Source: Pseudonocardia sp. T1-2H
GTDB lineage: Bacteria > Actinomycetota > Actinomycetes > Mycobacteriales > Pseudonocardiaceae
Direction of reading: 5' to 3'
DNA: 64,000 nt
Assembly: GCF_038039215.1 (NCBI RefSeq)
Contig: NZ_JBBPCL010000001.1
Coordinates: 3,348,001-3,412,000 of the forward strand
Below, piece by piece: positions 14,846-23,212 of this stretch. Made by a program: the position numbers and the translations under genes. Under the pieces are notes generated by a model. It did not search any database. It saw nothing but the letters and a program-made list of their open reading frames with translations, and had not been told where the DNA came from. Numbering within the stretch: position 1 is the stretch's first letter; each line of letters opens with the position of its first letter.

Positions 14846-14880
14846 CTCCTTCCCCGCCTCACAGGACGGGCCTTAAAGGA
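14846..14880 (-). promoter_or_regulatory. PyrR-binding leader RNA
   Basis: On the minus strand the 5' leader of pyrR reads CUUUAAGGCCCGUCC, UGUGAGG, CGGGGAAGGAG. This has the UUUAA, GUCC and GUGAGG blocks of the PyrR-binding hairpin (stem CCCG/CGGG with the conserved loop). The Shine-Dalgarno AAGGAG abuts the hairpin, so PyrR binding would block ribosome access. This matches the PyrR-dependent translational repression known from mycobacteria. That the mechanism operates here is an inference. Confidence 0.8.
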
Positions 14881-15415
14881 TGTGTCTGCCGTGTTTCCTC
14901 CCGCGACTCTAGCAAGGCGCCCGATCGGGCCCGGCCCCGGTGTGTGATCACGGGCCCGTCACGATCGGGCAACGTCCGTGCGTCGGTCTGCGGCGGCCCG
15001 GCGGGGCGTCGAGGCGATGATCACGCCTACGGTGCGGCGTCGGGACGACGTCCCGAGGCTGCGTCACACCCACGCGTACCCCGTTCGCCACAGCGTTGCC
15101 GCAGATAGTCGCGGTTCTCGGCGTAGCGCGTGATCCGTACCGCCGTCGAGGGACAAGGGCTCATCCTTCTGAGTGGAGTACGGCGTGTTGACCCCCGTAC
15201 GGGGTGGCCCGGCTTGACCTGCGGCGCTGCTGCGGCGGAGGATTACTCTCCGTATTGAAAGGCGGTGACGAGGGTGGCCGCGGCAGCGGGGGGCACCGCC
15301 TTTGTCGACACCTCTCGCACGGACCGGTCCGCCGCACCCGCGGCCGGTGTCCGCGATTCGCACGACACGGTCCGGTCGGCCCGCGACCGGACGACAAGAA
15401 TGAGGAGATCGCCAG
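14881..15415. other. Divergent pyrR/bldD intergenic region
   Basis: 535 bp with no gene I can support. It contains a perfect 12-bp palindrome CCCCGTACGGGG (15196-15207) about 210 bp before bldD and two TTGACC-like -35 hexamers around 15187-15220. BldD proteins autoregulate, so an operator is plausible, but I could not match the published BldD box. Confidence 0.35.
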
Positions 15416-15907
15416 ATGGGCGACTACGCCAAGGCGCTCGGGAGCAAGCTCCGGGCCATCCGGCAGCAGCAGGGGCTGTCGCTGCACGGCGTCGAGCAGA
15501 AGTCGGGGGGCCGCTGGAAGGCGGTCGTCGTCGGCTCCTACGAGCGCGGCGACCGGGCAGTCACCGTGCAGAAGCTGGCCGAGCTGGCCGACTTCTACGG
15601 CGTGCCGGTCGCCGAGCTCCTGCCCGAGGGCCGCGTGCCCTCCGGCTCCGAGCCGGCCACCAAGATCGTGATCAACCTGGAGCGGCTGCAACAGCTTCCC
15701 GCCGACAAGGTGGGCCCGCTGGCCCGCTACGCGGCCGCCATCCAGAGCCAGCGCGGCGACTACAACGGCAAGGTCCTGTCCATCAGGGCCGAGGACCTGC
15801 GGTCGCTCGCGATCATCTACGACATGACACCCGGTGAGCTGACCGACCAGCTCATCGACTGGGGCGTCCTGCCCCCCGAGGCCCGGCCGGTCCACCGGGC
15901 CGAGTAG
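15416..15907 (+). CDS. bldD: BldD developmental regulator with c-di-GMP-binding signature
   Basis: 163-residue global repressor controlling the onset of sporulation and antibiotic genes in sporulating actinomycetes. An N-terminal HTH_XRE domain spans about 5-70 (LGSKLRAIRQQQGLSLHGVEQ, VGSYERGDRAVTVQKLAELADFYGVP). The C-terminal domain carries RGD at 113-115, eight residues, then RAED at 124-127, exactly the RXD-X8-RXXD motif that binds a c-di-GMP tetramer and drives dimerisation. The ribosome site is AGGAG. Its position beside pyrR is conserved in actinobacteria. In a non-sporulating relative its targets may differ. Confidence 0.93.
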   Translation: MGDYAKALGSKLRAIRQQQGLSLHGVEQKSGGRWKAVVVGSYERGDRAVTVQKLAELADFYGVPVAELLPEGRVPSGSEPATKIVINLERLQQLPADKVGPLARYAAAIQSQRGDYNGKVLSIRAEDLRSLAIIYDMTPGELTDQLIDWGVLPPEARPVHRAE

Positions 15908-15960
15908 CCACGCAACGGCCGCGCTCCTGGGGAAGGGTGGCGCGACCCGCGGCAGGAATC

Positions 15961-16000
15961 GACGAACGGCGGCGGTCCCACAGGACCGCCGCCGTTCGTC
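15961..16000. terminator. Bidirectional terminator between bldD and the thioesterase gene
   Basis: A perfect 18-bp stem, GACGAACGGCGGCGGTCC (15961-15978) with its complement at 15983-16000, has a CACA loop. It lies midway between convergent bldD and the minus-strand thioesterase gene, so it probably ends both transcripts. Confidence 0.92.
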
Positions 16001-16003
16001 GTG

Positions 16004-16818
16004 TCAGCGCTCCTTGCGGAACAACGTCTCCTGGGTGAGGCTCGCGCCGATCTGGCCGCCCCGGTCCCGCACCGTGCCGGTGTACCAGCCGCGACCCGCG
16101 GAGACGGTGTGCGGCACCAGGTCCACCAGCGCCCAGTCGTCGAGCCTGATCGGCCGGTGGAACCAGACGGCGTGGTCCAGGCTCGATCCCGTGCGCCACG
16201 TGCCGTCGTGCAGCGGGGCCAGCCCGGTGAGGATGTCCGAGACGTAGGTCAGCACGCAGGCCTGGGTCAGCGGGTCCGGCGGGAGCTCCTGGGTGCACCG
16301 GGCCCAGAACCGCGTCGGCCACTGGACGCCCGGGAACGGCTGCTTCGGCAGCCGGCCCTCCATCGAGAACAGCCGCGGCGGCGTGAAGGCCTGCTGCTCG
16401 CGCGGGTCCCCGGCGTCGATCGGGGGGCGAACTGCCGGTCCAGCCCCTCCTCGGCGATGTGGAACGAGGCGGACATGTTGAAGATGACCTCGCCGTTCTG
16501 GATCGCGACCACCCGGCGGGCGGAGAACGACCGGCCGTCCCGGTCCCGGTAGACGCGGAAGAGCGTGGGCCGCGACGCGTCGCCGCCGCGCAGGTAGTAG
16601 CCGTGCAGCGAGTGCGGCGACCGGTCCTCGTCGACCGTCCGGCCGGCGGCCAGAAGGGCCTGCGCCGCCACCTGTCCGCCGTAGAGCGCCCACTGCTCCT
16701 CGAAGACTGTGGTGGCCCGGAAGAGGTCCCGCTCGAGCGGTTCGAGGGTCAGCAGGTCCAGCAGGGTGGGATCGGCGACCGCCTCCGCGGGCGGGTGCGT
16801 CGGTGGGTGCGTCATCAC
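16004..16818 (-). CDS. tesB: Acyl-CoA thioesterase II (TesB family), frameshifted
   Basis: Double-hotdog thioesterase that hydrolyses acyl-CoAs. The N-terminal hotdog reads from GTG 16818 or ATG 16815 (LLTLEPLERDLFRATTVFEEQWALYGGQVAAQAL, HSLHGYYLRGGD, FSARRVVAIQNGEVIFNMSASFH). The C-terminal hotdog lies in another frame (PTRFWARCTQEL, LDHAVWFHRPIRLDDWALVDL, GRGWYTGTVRDRGG). One extra base in the six-G run 16422-16427 joins them as QFAPPIDAGDPREQQ and gives 271 residues. The homopolymer deletion is probably a sequencing error. Start overlaps the stop of the upstream hydrolase, so the two form an operon. Confidence 0.88.
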
Positions 16819-17711
16819 CGGGACACCGTCGCATCCGGACGCGCCGCGTGGGAGTGCTGCCAGTCACCCAACAGGGTACGCAGTCCCGTGACCAGCGCGA
16901 TGGGGTTGTCGATCATCACGTGATGGGCGGCCGTCGGGATCTCCACCACCGGTACCCCGCGGCCCAGCTTGTCCACGATCATCTCGCCCATGTCCGCCGG
17001 GACCAGCCCGTGCTCCGCCCGGAAGAGCGCGACCCGGCACCCGGGGACGTCCAGGTCCCCGGGCTCCAGCGGGCGCCGGTTGAAGACCACCGGGTCGAAC
17101 TTCCAGGCCCAGCCGTCGTCGAGCCGCCGGACGGAGTGCTCGGCGATATGCGCGGTCACGTACGGCAGCGCGACCTCCTGTGCCGGGACCGCCCGGAACC
17201 GCGCGACCGCCTCCTCACGGGTGGCGTACCGCTTCAGCGGTCCGAACGCCCGCCGCTCGCGAGCCGCGACGTCCTCGGGCGGCTGGTCTCGCACCGGCGT
17301 GTCGATCGCGACCGCACCGGCGAGACGGTCGCCGAACCGCTGTGCGGCGACGAGGGCGACCATTCCGCCCATGCTGTGCCCCACGACCACCGGCCGCGTC
17401 CCGGCCCCGGCCGCGTCCGCAGCGGCCAGGGTCTCCTCGGCCCAGACGTCGAACGTGTAGTCCGGCCGGCGCCCGGAGTCCCCGTGCCCGGTGAGGTCCA
17501 GCGCGACGACGCGGCGCCCGGCCGGCTCGGCGAGCAGCGGCGCCACGTGGTCCCACCAGCGCGAATGCGCGGCGCCGCCGTGGATCAGCACGAGACCGTC
17601 ACCGGACGGGCCCCACGCGCGGAAGCGCACGGGGGCGCCGGAGACCGACACCTCGCCGACGTCCGCCTCGGTGTCCAGCGCAGCACGGAACCAGGCGGGG
17701 GTGGTGGCCAC
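16815..17711 (-). CDS. Alpha/beta-fold hydrolase
   Basis: 298-residue cytosolic hydrolase of unknown substrate. It has the oxyanion HGG motif (LVLIHGGAAHSRWWD), LDLTGHGDSG, the nucleophile elbow VVVGHSMGGM (Ser near residue 113) and the C-terminal catalytic His region PTAAHHVMIDNP. These place it in the epoxide-hydrolase/lipase-like branch. Coupled to the downstream thioesterase gene by overlapping stop and start codons, suggesting a shared role in acyl-chain or ester turnover; that link is an inference. Confidence 0.85.
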   Translation of the reverse strand: MATTPAWFRAALDTEADVGEVSVSGAPVRFRAWGPSGDGLVLIHGGAAHSRWWDHVAPLLAEPAGRRVVALDLTGHGDSGRRPDYTFDVWAEETLAAADAAGAGTRPVVVGHSMGGMVALVAAQRFGDRLAGAVAIDTPVRDQPPEDVAARERRAFGPLKRYATREEAVARFRAVPAQEVALPYVTAHIAEHSVRRLDDGWAWKFDPVVFNRRPLEPGDLDVPGCRVALFRAEHGLVPADMGEMIVDKLGRGVPVVEIPTAAHHVMIDNPIALVTGLRTLLGDWQHSHAARPDATVSR

Positions 17712-17900
17712 GGGTGGTGTCCTCCTCGGGAGCGATCACGCGGACGCGTTCGGGCGCGGACGTTACGGCACCGGCCTGCTCCGGCAGGTGGCGACGAGCC
17801 GTCCTCCCCCGCCGGCTCGGCGTCCGTCCCCCGCGCCCGAGAACACGCGGGGCCTTCGCACGTGTGGCCCACCGGACGTGATCAGTGGTAGGACGTCGCT

Positions 17901-18854
17901 ATGAGCCCCTCGACGGAGTCCCGCGCCGGGGTGCCCCTGAGCAGCCTGGACTCCCCGCTCTTCGACGGCGCGGACGCCACCAAGCGGGACCTCGTCGACT
18001 ACCTGGAGGCGGTCGCGGACCGGATCCTGCCGGGCCTGCGGGACCGCCCGCTGTCGGTGATCCGGGTCCGGCCCGGGCAGCAGCCGTTCATGCAGAAGAA
18101 CCTGCCGGCGTCCGCGCCGGACTGGATCCGCACGACGACGGTCTGGGCCGAGTCGTCGAAGCGGGAGGTCCGCTACGCACTGTGCGACGACCTGCCGACG
18201 CTGCTGTGGTTCGCCAACCAGCGGGCGGTCGAGTACCACCCGGCGCTCGTCCCCCTCGGCCCGCCGCGGGCGACCCAGCTGGTCCTGGACCTCGACCCGC
18301 CGGAGGGCGCCGCGTTCGGGCACGTGGTGCGCGCCGCCGCGCTCGTCCGGCAGGCGCTCGCCGACGCCGGGCTCGCCGGCGCGGTGAAGACCAGCGGCGC
18401 GAAGGGCCTCCACGTCGTCGTCCCGCTGGCGGACGGGACCGCGATCGAGGACGGGGCCGCCGCGACCCGCGCCCTCGCCGCGCGCGCCGAACGCCTCGGC
18501 CCGGACGTCGCCACCACCGCATTCCTCCGCGACGACCGGGAGGGGAAGGTCTTCCTGGACCCGACCCGGGTGGGCGGCGCGACCATGGCCGCCGTCTACA
18601 GCCCGCGGGTCCGCCCGGGCGTCCCGGTGTCCTTCCCGGTTTCCTGGGACGAGCTGGACCGGGTGTCACCCGCGGACTTCACGATCCACACGGCGGTCGG
18701 CCTGCTCGGGGACGCCGACCCGTGGCGGGACGCGCTGCCGGCGCCGCAGTCGCTGCCCGCGGATCTGGTCGAGGAGGGGCACACCATCCCGGTCCCGCGG
18801 GTGCAGGCGATGCACGAAGGCAAACGCCGAGCACGGGCCCGCCGAGCGCAGTAA
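17901..18854 (+). CDS. Stand-alone LigD-type DNA polymerase/primase domain
   Basis: 317-residue archaeo-eukaryotic-primase-fold polymerase like the PolDom of LigD, which adds nucleotides during non-homologous end joining. The catalytic acids Asp130 and Asp132 are in QLVLDLDPPEG; SGAKGLHVVVPL (165-176) is the nucleotide-binding motif; the third Asp is in KVFLDPTR near 220. Neither ligase nor nuclease domain is fused, and no ku gene is in the window. Stand-alone PolDom proteins are common in actinobacteria and can also act in base-excision gap repair, which is the likelier role without Ku nearby. ATG 17901 lacks a strong ribosome site. Confidence 0.9.
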   Translation: MSPSTESRAGVPLSSLDSPLFDGADATKRDLVDYLEAVADRILPGLRDRPLSVIRVRPGQQPFMQKNLPASAPDWIRTTTVWAESSKREVRYALCDDLPTLLWFANQRAVEYHPALVPLGPPRATQLVLDLDPPEGAAFGHVVRAAALVRQALADAGLAGAVKTSGAKGLHVVVPLADGTAIEDGAAATRALAARAERLGPDVATTAFLRDDREGKVFLDPTRVGGATMAAVYSPRVRPGVPVSFPVSWDELDRVSPADFTIHTAVGLLGDADPWRDALPAPQSLPADLVEEGHTIPVPRVQAMHEGKRRARARRAQ

Positions 18855-19092
18855 CGGCGTTCCGCTACCCGGCGGAGGCGAACCGCACCCGGGTGACCGC
18901 CCGGCGAACATGCCACCAATCGAGTGACCGGCTCGCTACCAGCGGGCGCACGCCGAGTGGTCTGTCAGGTCCGACCAGTGGTCGTTGCGCTGTTAGGGTG
19001 ACGACCGGTGAACGGATGAATGACTCTTGGTGAACGTCCGGTGACCGGAGTAGGTCTTGTGGCTCCACTTCGCACACCGGAGGCGTTCCACC

Positions 19093-20787
19093 GTGGAACC
19101 GATCGATCGCCGTGCCCGAGCGGGCTCCGTCGACGCCGTGACCGTCGCCGGACCGCTCGCCCGCAGCATCCCCTCCCAGCGCAGCAACCCGGCCCCGGGC
19201 GGCATCCCGACCCGACGCGGCGCCGGGGACCCCCGGCCGGGCCGGCACAGCTCCGCCGGTCCGGTCGAGGGCGAACCCTCCGCGGAGGACCGGCAGATGG
19301 TGTCGGTCGGATCCCTGCTGCGCCGCGAGGGTCGCGTCCGGCACGCCGTGGACCGGCCCCTCCGGCCGCGGGCCGCGCACCGGGCGGAGATCGAGGCGGC
19401 GCAGGAGGCCGCCGGGGGCGCGCCGCTGGGGGGCGTCCGGCGCAGTGTCGCCGCGGGCGGGGCGCTGCTGATCGCGGGGTCGGTGCTCGGCGTCGCGATC
19501 CTCACGGATCCCTCCGGCGGGCCCTCCGATGCCGAGCAGGCTCTCGGCGGCAGCTTCCCCGGTCAGGGCCTCCCCGATGGCAGCCGGGGGTCGCTCGGCG
19601 CAGGAGGGACGCTCGACGCGGGACAGGCGGCGCCGTCGTCCTGGATGACGGTCGCATTCCCGTCCGTGCTGGTCACGGCCGACCCGAACGCGGCTGCCGG
19701 GCCGGCCGAGCGGATCAGGTTCACCCCCGCACCCGTCGCCGGCGCGGGCTCGGCCGGACCGCCGCCCTCCGTGCCGGACCTGACGCCGGCCGCCGGTGTT
19801 CCCGGCGCTCCGGGCGGTGTCGCCCCCGGCGGGACGGCGCCCGGTGGCCCGGCTCCGGTGGTGACGATCCCGGTCGTCCCGGTGCCGGCCGTCCCGGCCC
19901 CGGGAGGCACAGGCAACGGTGGACCGGGGACCGGGACGGGCGGATCCGGCGGGACGCCACCCGTCGTGACCGATCCGGGGCCCGGCGGCGGGGGCGGGAA
20001 CGGTGGCGGGGGCGTTCTCGCCCCGGTCCTCGAGGACCCCGTGGTCACGCCGATCGTGCAGCTCCCCGGCGAGGTCACGCCCGTGCTGGGGCCGGTGCTC
20101 GGCACCGTCGGGACCGGCGTCGTCGGCCCGGTCGCGCAGACCGCCGGCGAGGCGCTCGGCGCCGTGACCGAGCCTGTCGCCGACGACCTGCTGGTCCCCG
20201 CGGCGGAGGCGATCGTCCCGGCTGTGGGCGCCTTCGCCGCCCCGGTCGTGACCGCGGTCGCGTCGACGGCGGAACCTCTGGTCGCCGCGGCCACGCCCGC
20301 CGCCGCGGTCGTCGCGCCGGTCGCGGACGTCGCCGCCCCGGCCCTGGACGTCGCCGGCCCGGTGGTGGCCGCGACCGCCCCGGTCGTCGAGGCGGCCACG
20401 CCGCTGGTGGAGACGACGGCGCCGCTCGTCACGGCGGTGGAGCCCGTCGCGAAGGCGGCGGCACCCGTCGTCGAGGCGGCCGAGCCCGTCGTCGCGGCCG
20501 CACCGGTCGTCGAGAAGGCCGTGCCGGTCGTCGAGGTCGCCCAACCGGTGCTCGACATCGCGGAGCCGGTCACGAACGTCGTCGAGCCGGTCACGGGGCC
20601 GCTCACGACGCTGACCGAGGAGGACGGCGGGGCGCAAACTGCCTCCGCCGGCGCGAGCAGCCCGGCGGCGGAGGGGCAGGGCACTTCCTCCTCCGAGGAG
20701 GGCTCCGGGAGCGGCGGTTCGGGCCTCGTCGAGACGGTCGCGGACACCACGAGCTCGGCCCTCGGTGGCCTCGTCCGCGGCGGCTGA
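19093..20787 (+). CDS. Val/Ala/Pro-repeat membrane-anchored protein, function unknown
   Basis: 564 residues from GTG 19093, chosen because CCGGAGG lies 9 bases upstream; a TTG at 19057 would add 12 residues without a ribosome site. The N-terminal ~118 residues are charged and include VSVGSLLRREGR (71-82). One transmembrane helix follows at about 119-137. The outside part has a Gly/Pro/Val-rich stretch (about 190-320) and then ~200 residues of imperfect repeats of the type APVVEAA/EPVV, ending in a Ser/Gly tail. The architecture resembles actinobacterial surface proteins with a cytoplasmic head and a stalk. No enzyme motif is visible. Confidence 0.75.
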   Translation: MEPIDRRARAGSVDAVTVAGPLARSIPSQRSNPAPGGIPTRRGAGDPRPGRHSSAGPVEGEPSAEDRQMVSVGSLLRREGRVRHAVDRPLRPRAAHRAEIEAAQEAAGGAPLGGVRRSVAAGGALLIAGSVLGVAILTDPSGGPSDAEQALGGSFPGQGLPDGSRGSLGAGGTLDAGQAAPSSWMTVAFPSVLVTADPNAAAGPAERIRFTPAPVAGAGSAGPPPSVPDLTPAAGVPGAPGGVAPGGTAPGGPAPVVTIPVVPVPAVPAPGGTGNGGPGTGTGGSGGTPPVVTDPGPGGGGGNGGGGVLAPVLEDPVVTPIVQLPGEVTPVLGPVLGTVGTGVVGPVAQTAGEALGAVTEPVADDLLVPAAEAIVPAVGAFAAPVVTAVASTAEPLVAAATPAAAVVAPVADVAAPALDVAGPVVAATAPVVEAATPLVETTAPLVTAVEPVAKAAAPVVEAAEPVVAAAPVVEKAVPVVEVAQPVLDIAEPVTNVVEPVTGPLTTLTEEDGGAQTASAGASSPAAEGQGTSSSEEGSGSGGSGLVETVADTTSSALGGLVRGG

Positions 20788-20980
20788 ATCCCCGCCCGGT
20801 CACCGGTAGCCACTCCGCACCGGGCGGAGTGCGGTCCGACGACCTTCCGGGGGTGCAACCGTGGTGCAACCCTTCCCGATCGCGCCGGAACCCCGTTGTC
20901 TTGTCCCAGGACGCCGTCACCGACGACGGTGTCCCTGTGCTGCCGAGCACGGCAGGGATCACGGACAGGGAGGTCCTCAC

Positions 20981-22807
20981 ATGACCCAGACCCTCGAACC
21001 GGCGCCGGGGCAGGAGCGGCCGACGCCGGCCCGCGAGCGGGTCGACACGTGGCTCGCGGACTTCGAGGCGGCGCTGGCCGACCGGGACGCCGAGCGCGCG
21101 GCCGGACTGTTCGCGACCACTTCGTTCTGGCGCGATCTCGTGGCGTTCACCTGGAACCTCAAGACCGTGGAGAACCAGGAGGGCGTGGCGGACCTGCTGC
21201 GCGCCACCATGGACACGACGGACGCGCGGGGCTTCCACACCACCGAGGAGCCCACCGAGACGGACGGTGTCGTCGACGCCTGGATCGGGTTCGAGACGGC
21301 GGTCGGGCGGGGCCGCGGGCACCTGCGGCTCAACGACGAGGGCGCCTGGACCCTCCTCACCACGCTCCACGAGCTCAAGGGGCACGAGGAGCCGCAGGGC
21401 AACAACCGCCCGATGGGCGCCGAGCACGGCGTCCACCGCGGCCGGGTGACGTGGAGCGAGGCGCGCGAGGCCGAGCTGACCGAGATGGGCCGGACCCGCC
21501 AGCCGTACGTCGTCGTGATCGGCGGCGGACAGGGCGGCATCGCGCTCGGCGCCCGGCTCAAGCAGCTCGGGGTGCCGCACGTCGTCGTCGACCGGTACGC
21601 CCGGCCCGGGGACCAGTGGCGCGGCCGCTACAAGTCGCTGTGCCTGCACGACCCGGTCTGGTACGACCACCTGCCGTACCTGGACTTCCCGCGCAACTGG
21701 CCGGTCTTCGCGCCCAAGGACAAGATCGCGGACTGGCTCGAGTTCTACACGAAGGTCATGGAGGTCAACTACTGGCCCTCCACCACCTGCACGTCCGCGA
21801 CGTACGACGAGACCACCCAGGAATGGACCGTCGTCCTGGACCGCGACGGCGAGGAGGTCGTCCTCACCCCGAAGCAGCTCGTGCTGGCCACCGGCATGTC
21901 CGGCAAGCCGAACGTGCCCGAGCTGCCCGGTCAGGACGTCTTCGAGGGCGAGCAGCACCACAGCTCCGCGCACCCCGGCCCGGACGCCTACAAGGGCAGG
22001 AAGGTCGTGGTCGTCGGGTCGAACAACTCGGCGTTCGACATCTGCGGGGCACTGTGGGAGGTGGGCGCGGACGTCACGATGGTGCAGCGCTCGTCGACGC
22101 ACATCGTGAAGTCGGACTCGCTGATGGACCTCGGGCTCGGGGACCTCTACTCCGAACGGGCCGTCGCGTCGGGGGTGACGACGCAGAAGGCGGACCTGAT
22201 CTTCGCGTCGCTGCCGTACCGGATCATGCACACGTTCCAGCAGCCGGTCTACGCGGCGATCAAGGAACGGGACCAGGAGTTCTACGACCGGCTCGAGGCC
22301 GCCGGCTTCCGGCACGACTGGGGCGACGATGACTCCGGCCTATTCATGAAGTACCTGCGCCGAGGCTCGGGCTACTACATCGACGTCGGTGCCGCGGACC
22401 TCGTCGCGAACGGGGACGTCCGGCTGGTGCAGGGCCAGGTCGCCGAGCTGACCCCGCGCACGGTCAGGCTCACCGACGGCACGGAGCTGGAGGCGGACCT
22501 CGTCGTCTACGCCACCGGCTACGGCTCGATGAACGGCTGGGCGGCGGACCTGATCAGCCAGGAGGTGGCGGACAAGGTCGGGAAGGTCTGGGGTCTCGGC
22601 TCGGACACCACCAAGGACCCGGGCCCGTGGGAGGGCGAGCAGCGCAACATGTGGAAGCCCACCCAGCAGGAGGGCCTGTGGTTCCACGGCGGGAACCTGC
22701 ACCAGTCCCGCCACTACTCGCTCTACCTCGCCCTGCAGCTCAAGGCCCGCGCCGAGGGCATCGACACCCCGGTCTACGGCCTCCAGGAGGTTCACCACAC
22801 CTCCTGA
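20981..22807 (+). CDS. Flavin-containing monooxygenase with N-terminal NTF2-like domain
   Basis: 608-residue FAD/NADPH oxidoreductase. Residues 1-135 form a SnoaL/NTF2-like domain (VDTWLADFEAALADRDAERAAGLF, FWRDLVAFTWNL). The FAD Rossmann motif is VVVIGGGQGGIALGARL (GGGQGG 181-186), and an NADPH motif KVVVVGSNNSAFDI lies near 350. ATGYG closes the FAD fold. ATG 20981 has AGGGAGGT upstream. This fused family oxidises small carbonyl, N- or S-compounds; the substrate here is unknown. It precedes a symporter/amidase cluster on the same strand, suggesting catabolism of an imported compound. Confidence 0.9.
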   Translation: MTQTLEPAPGQERPTPARERVDTWLADFEAALADRDAERAAGLFATTSFWRDLVAFTWNLKTVENQEGVADLLRATMDTTDARGFHTTEEPTETDGVVDAWIGFETAVGRGRGHLRLNDEGAWTLLTTLHELKGHEEPQGNNRPMGAEHGVHRGRVTWSEAREAELTEMGRTRQPYVVVIGGGQGGIALGARLKQLGVPHVVVDRYARPGDQWRGRYKSLCLHDPVWYDHLPYLDFPRNWPVFAPKDKIADWLEFYTKVMEVNYWPSTTCTSATYDETTQEWTVVLDRDGEEVVLTPKQLVLATGMSGKPNVPELPGQDVFEGEQHHSSAHPGPDAYKGRKVVVVGSNNSAFDICGALWEVGADVTMVQRSSTHIVKSDSLMDLGLGDLYSERAVASGVTTQKADLIFASLPYRIMHTFQQPVYAAIKERDQEFYDRLEAAGFRHDWGDDDSGLFMKYLRRGSGYYIDVGAADLVANGDVRLVQGQVAELTPRTVRLTDGTELEADLVVYATGYGSMNGWAADLISQEVADKVGKVWGLGSDTTKDPGPWEGEQRNMWKPTQQEGLWFHGGNLHQSRHYSLYLALQLKARAEGIDTPVYGLQEVHHTS

Positions 22808-22819
22808 GGCCCACCGACA

Positions 22820-22895
22820 CCGCTCACGCACACCTTCGCGGGTCCGCGCCCAGGTTCCGACCTGTGCGCCGGCACGTCGGCCTGTGCGTGAGCGG
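22820..22895. repeat. 13-bp inverted repeat after the monooxygenase gene
   Basis: CCGCTCACGCACA (22820-22832) is exactly complementary to TGTGCGTGAGCGG (22883-22895), with a 50-base interior that itself holds GC-rich short stems. It may be a terminator-like structure or a protein-binding site between the monooxygenase and the DUF3311 gene. There is no T-run after it. Confidence 0.7.
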
Positions 22896-22951
22896 CTGTC
22901 GATGCGGGCACGATTTCCGTGCACGGGCGGCGGAGGCGCAACCTGGCACGC

Positions 22952-23212
22952 ATGGCAGCCCCCCGTGAACGAACTGCGTCGAGACGATCCCTCTGGTGGT
23001 TGCTCGGCCCACCCGTGATGTTCTGCGGGTTGCTCCCGTTGGCGAACCGCGTCGACCCGGTCGTGCTCGGGATGCCGTTCTTGATGTTCTGGCTGCTCCT
23101 CGCGACGCTGCTGTCGCCGGTGTTCGTCCGGCTGGCGGCGAAGGGCGACCCGGTCTGGGCGGCCGCTCGAAAGCGGGAGCAGGGCAGGCAGCGGGAGCGG
23201 GACGCGCGGTGA
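22952..23212 (+). CDS. DUF3311 family small membrane protein
   Basis: 86 residues from ATG 22952 (a GTG at 22919 would give 97). Two hydrophobic helices, LWWLLGPPVMFCGLLPLANRV and VLGMPFLMFWLLLATLLSPVFV, followed by a basic tail. DUF3311 proteins are nearly always encoded just before a sodium:solute symporter and are probably an accessory subunit. Here the stop overlaps the symporter start (GTGA), which supports that pairing. Confidence 0.85.
   Translation: MAAPRERTASRRSLWWLLGPPVMFCGLLPLANRVDPVVLGMPFLMFWLLLATLLSPVFVRLAAKGDPVWAAARKREQGRQRERDAR

Noticed and set aside
18865..22315. Long minus-strand frames opposite the Val/Pro-repeat protein and the FMO
   Set aside because: Shadow frames; the repetitive Arg/Asp/Gly text mirrors the repeats of the real gene.
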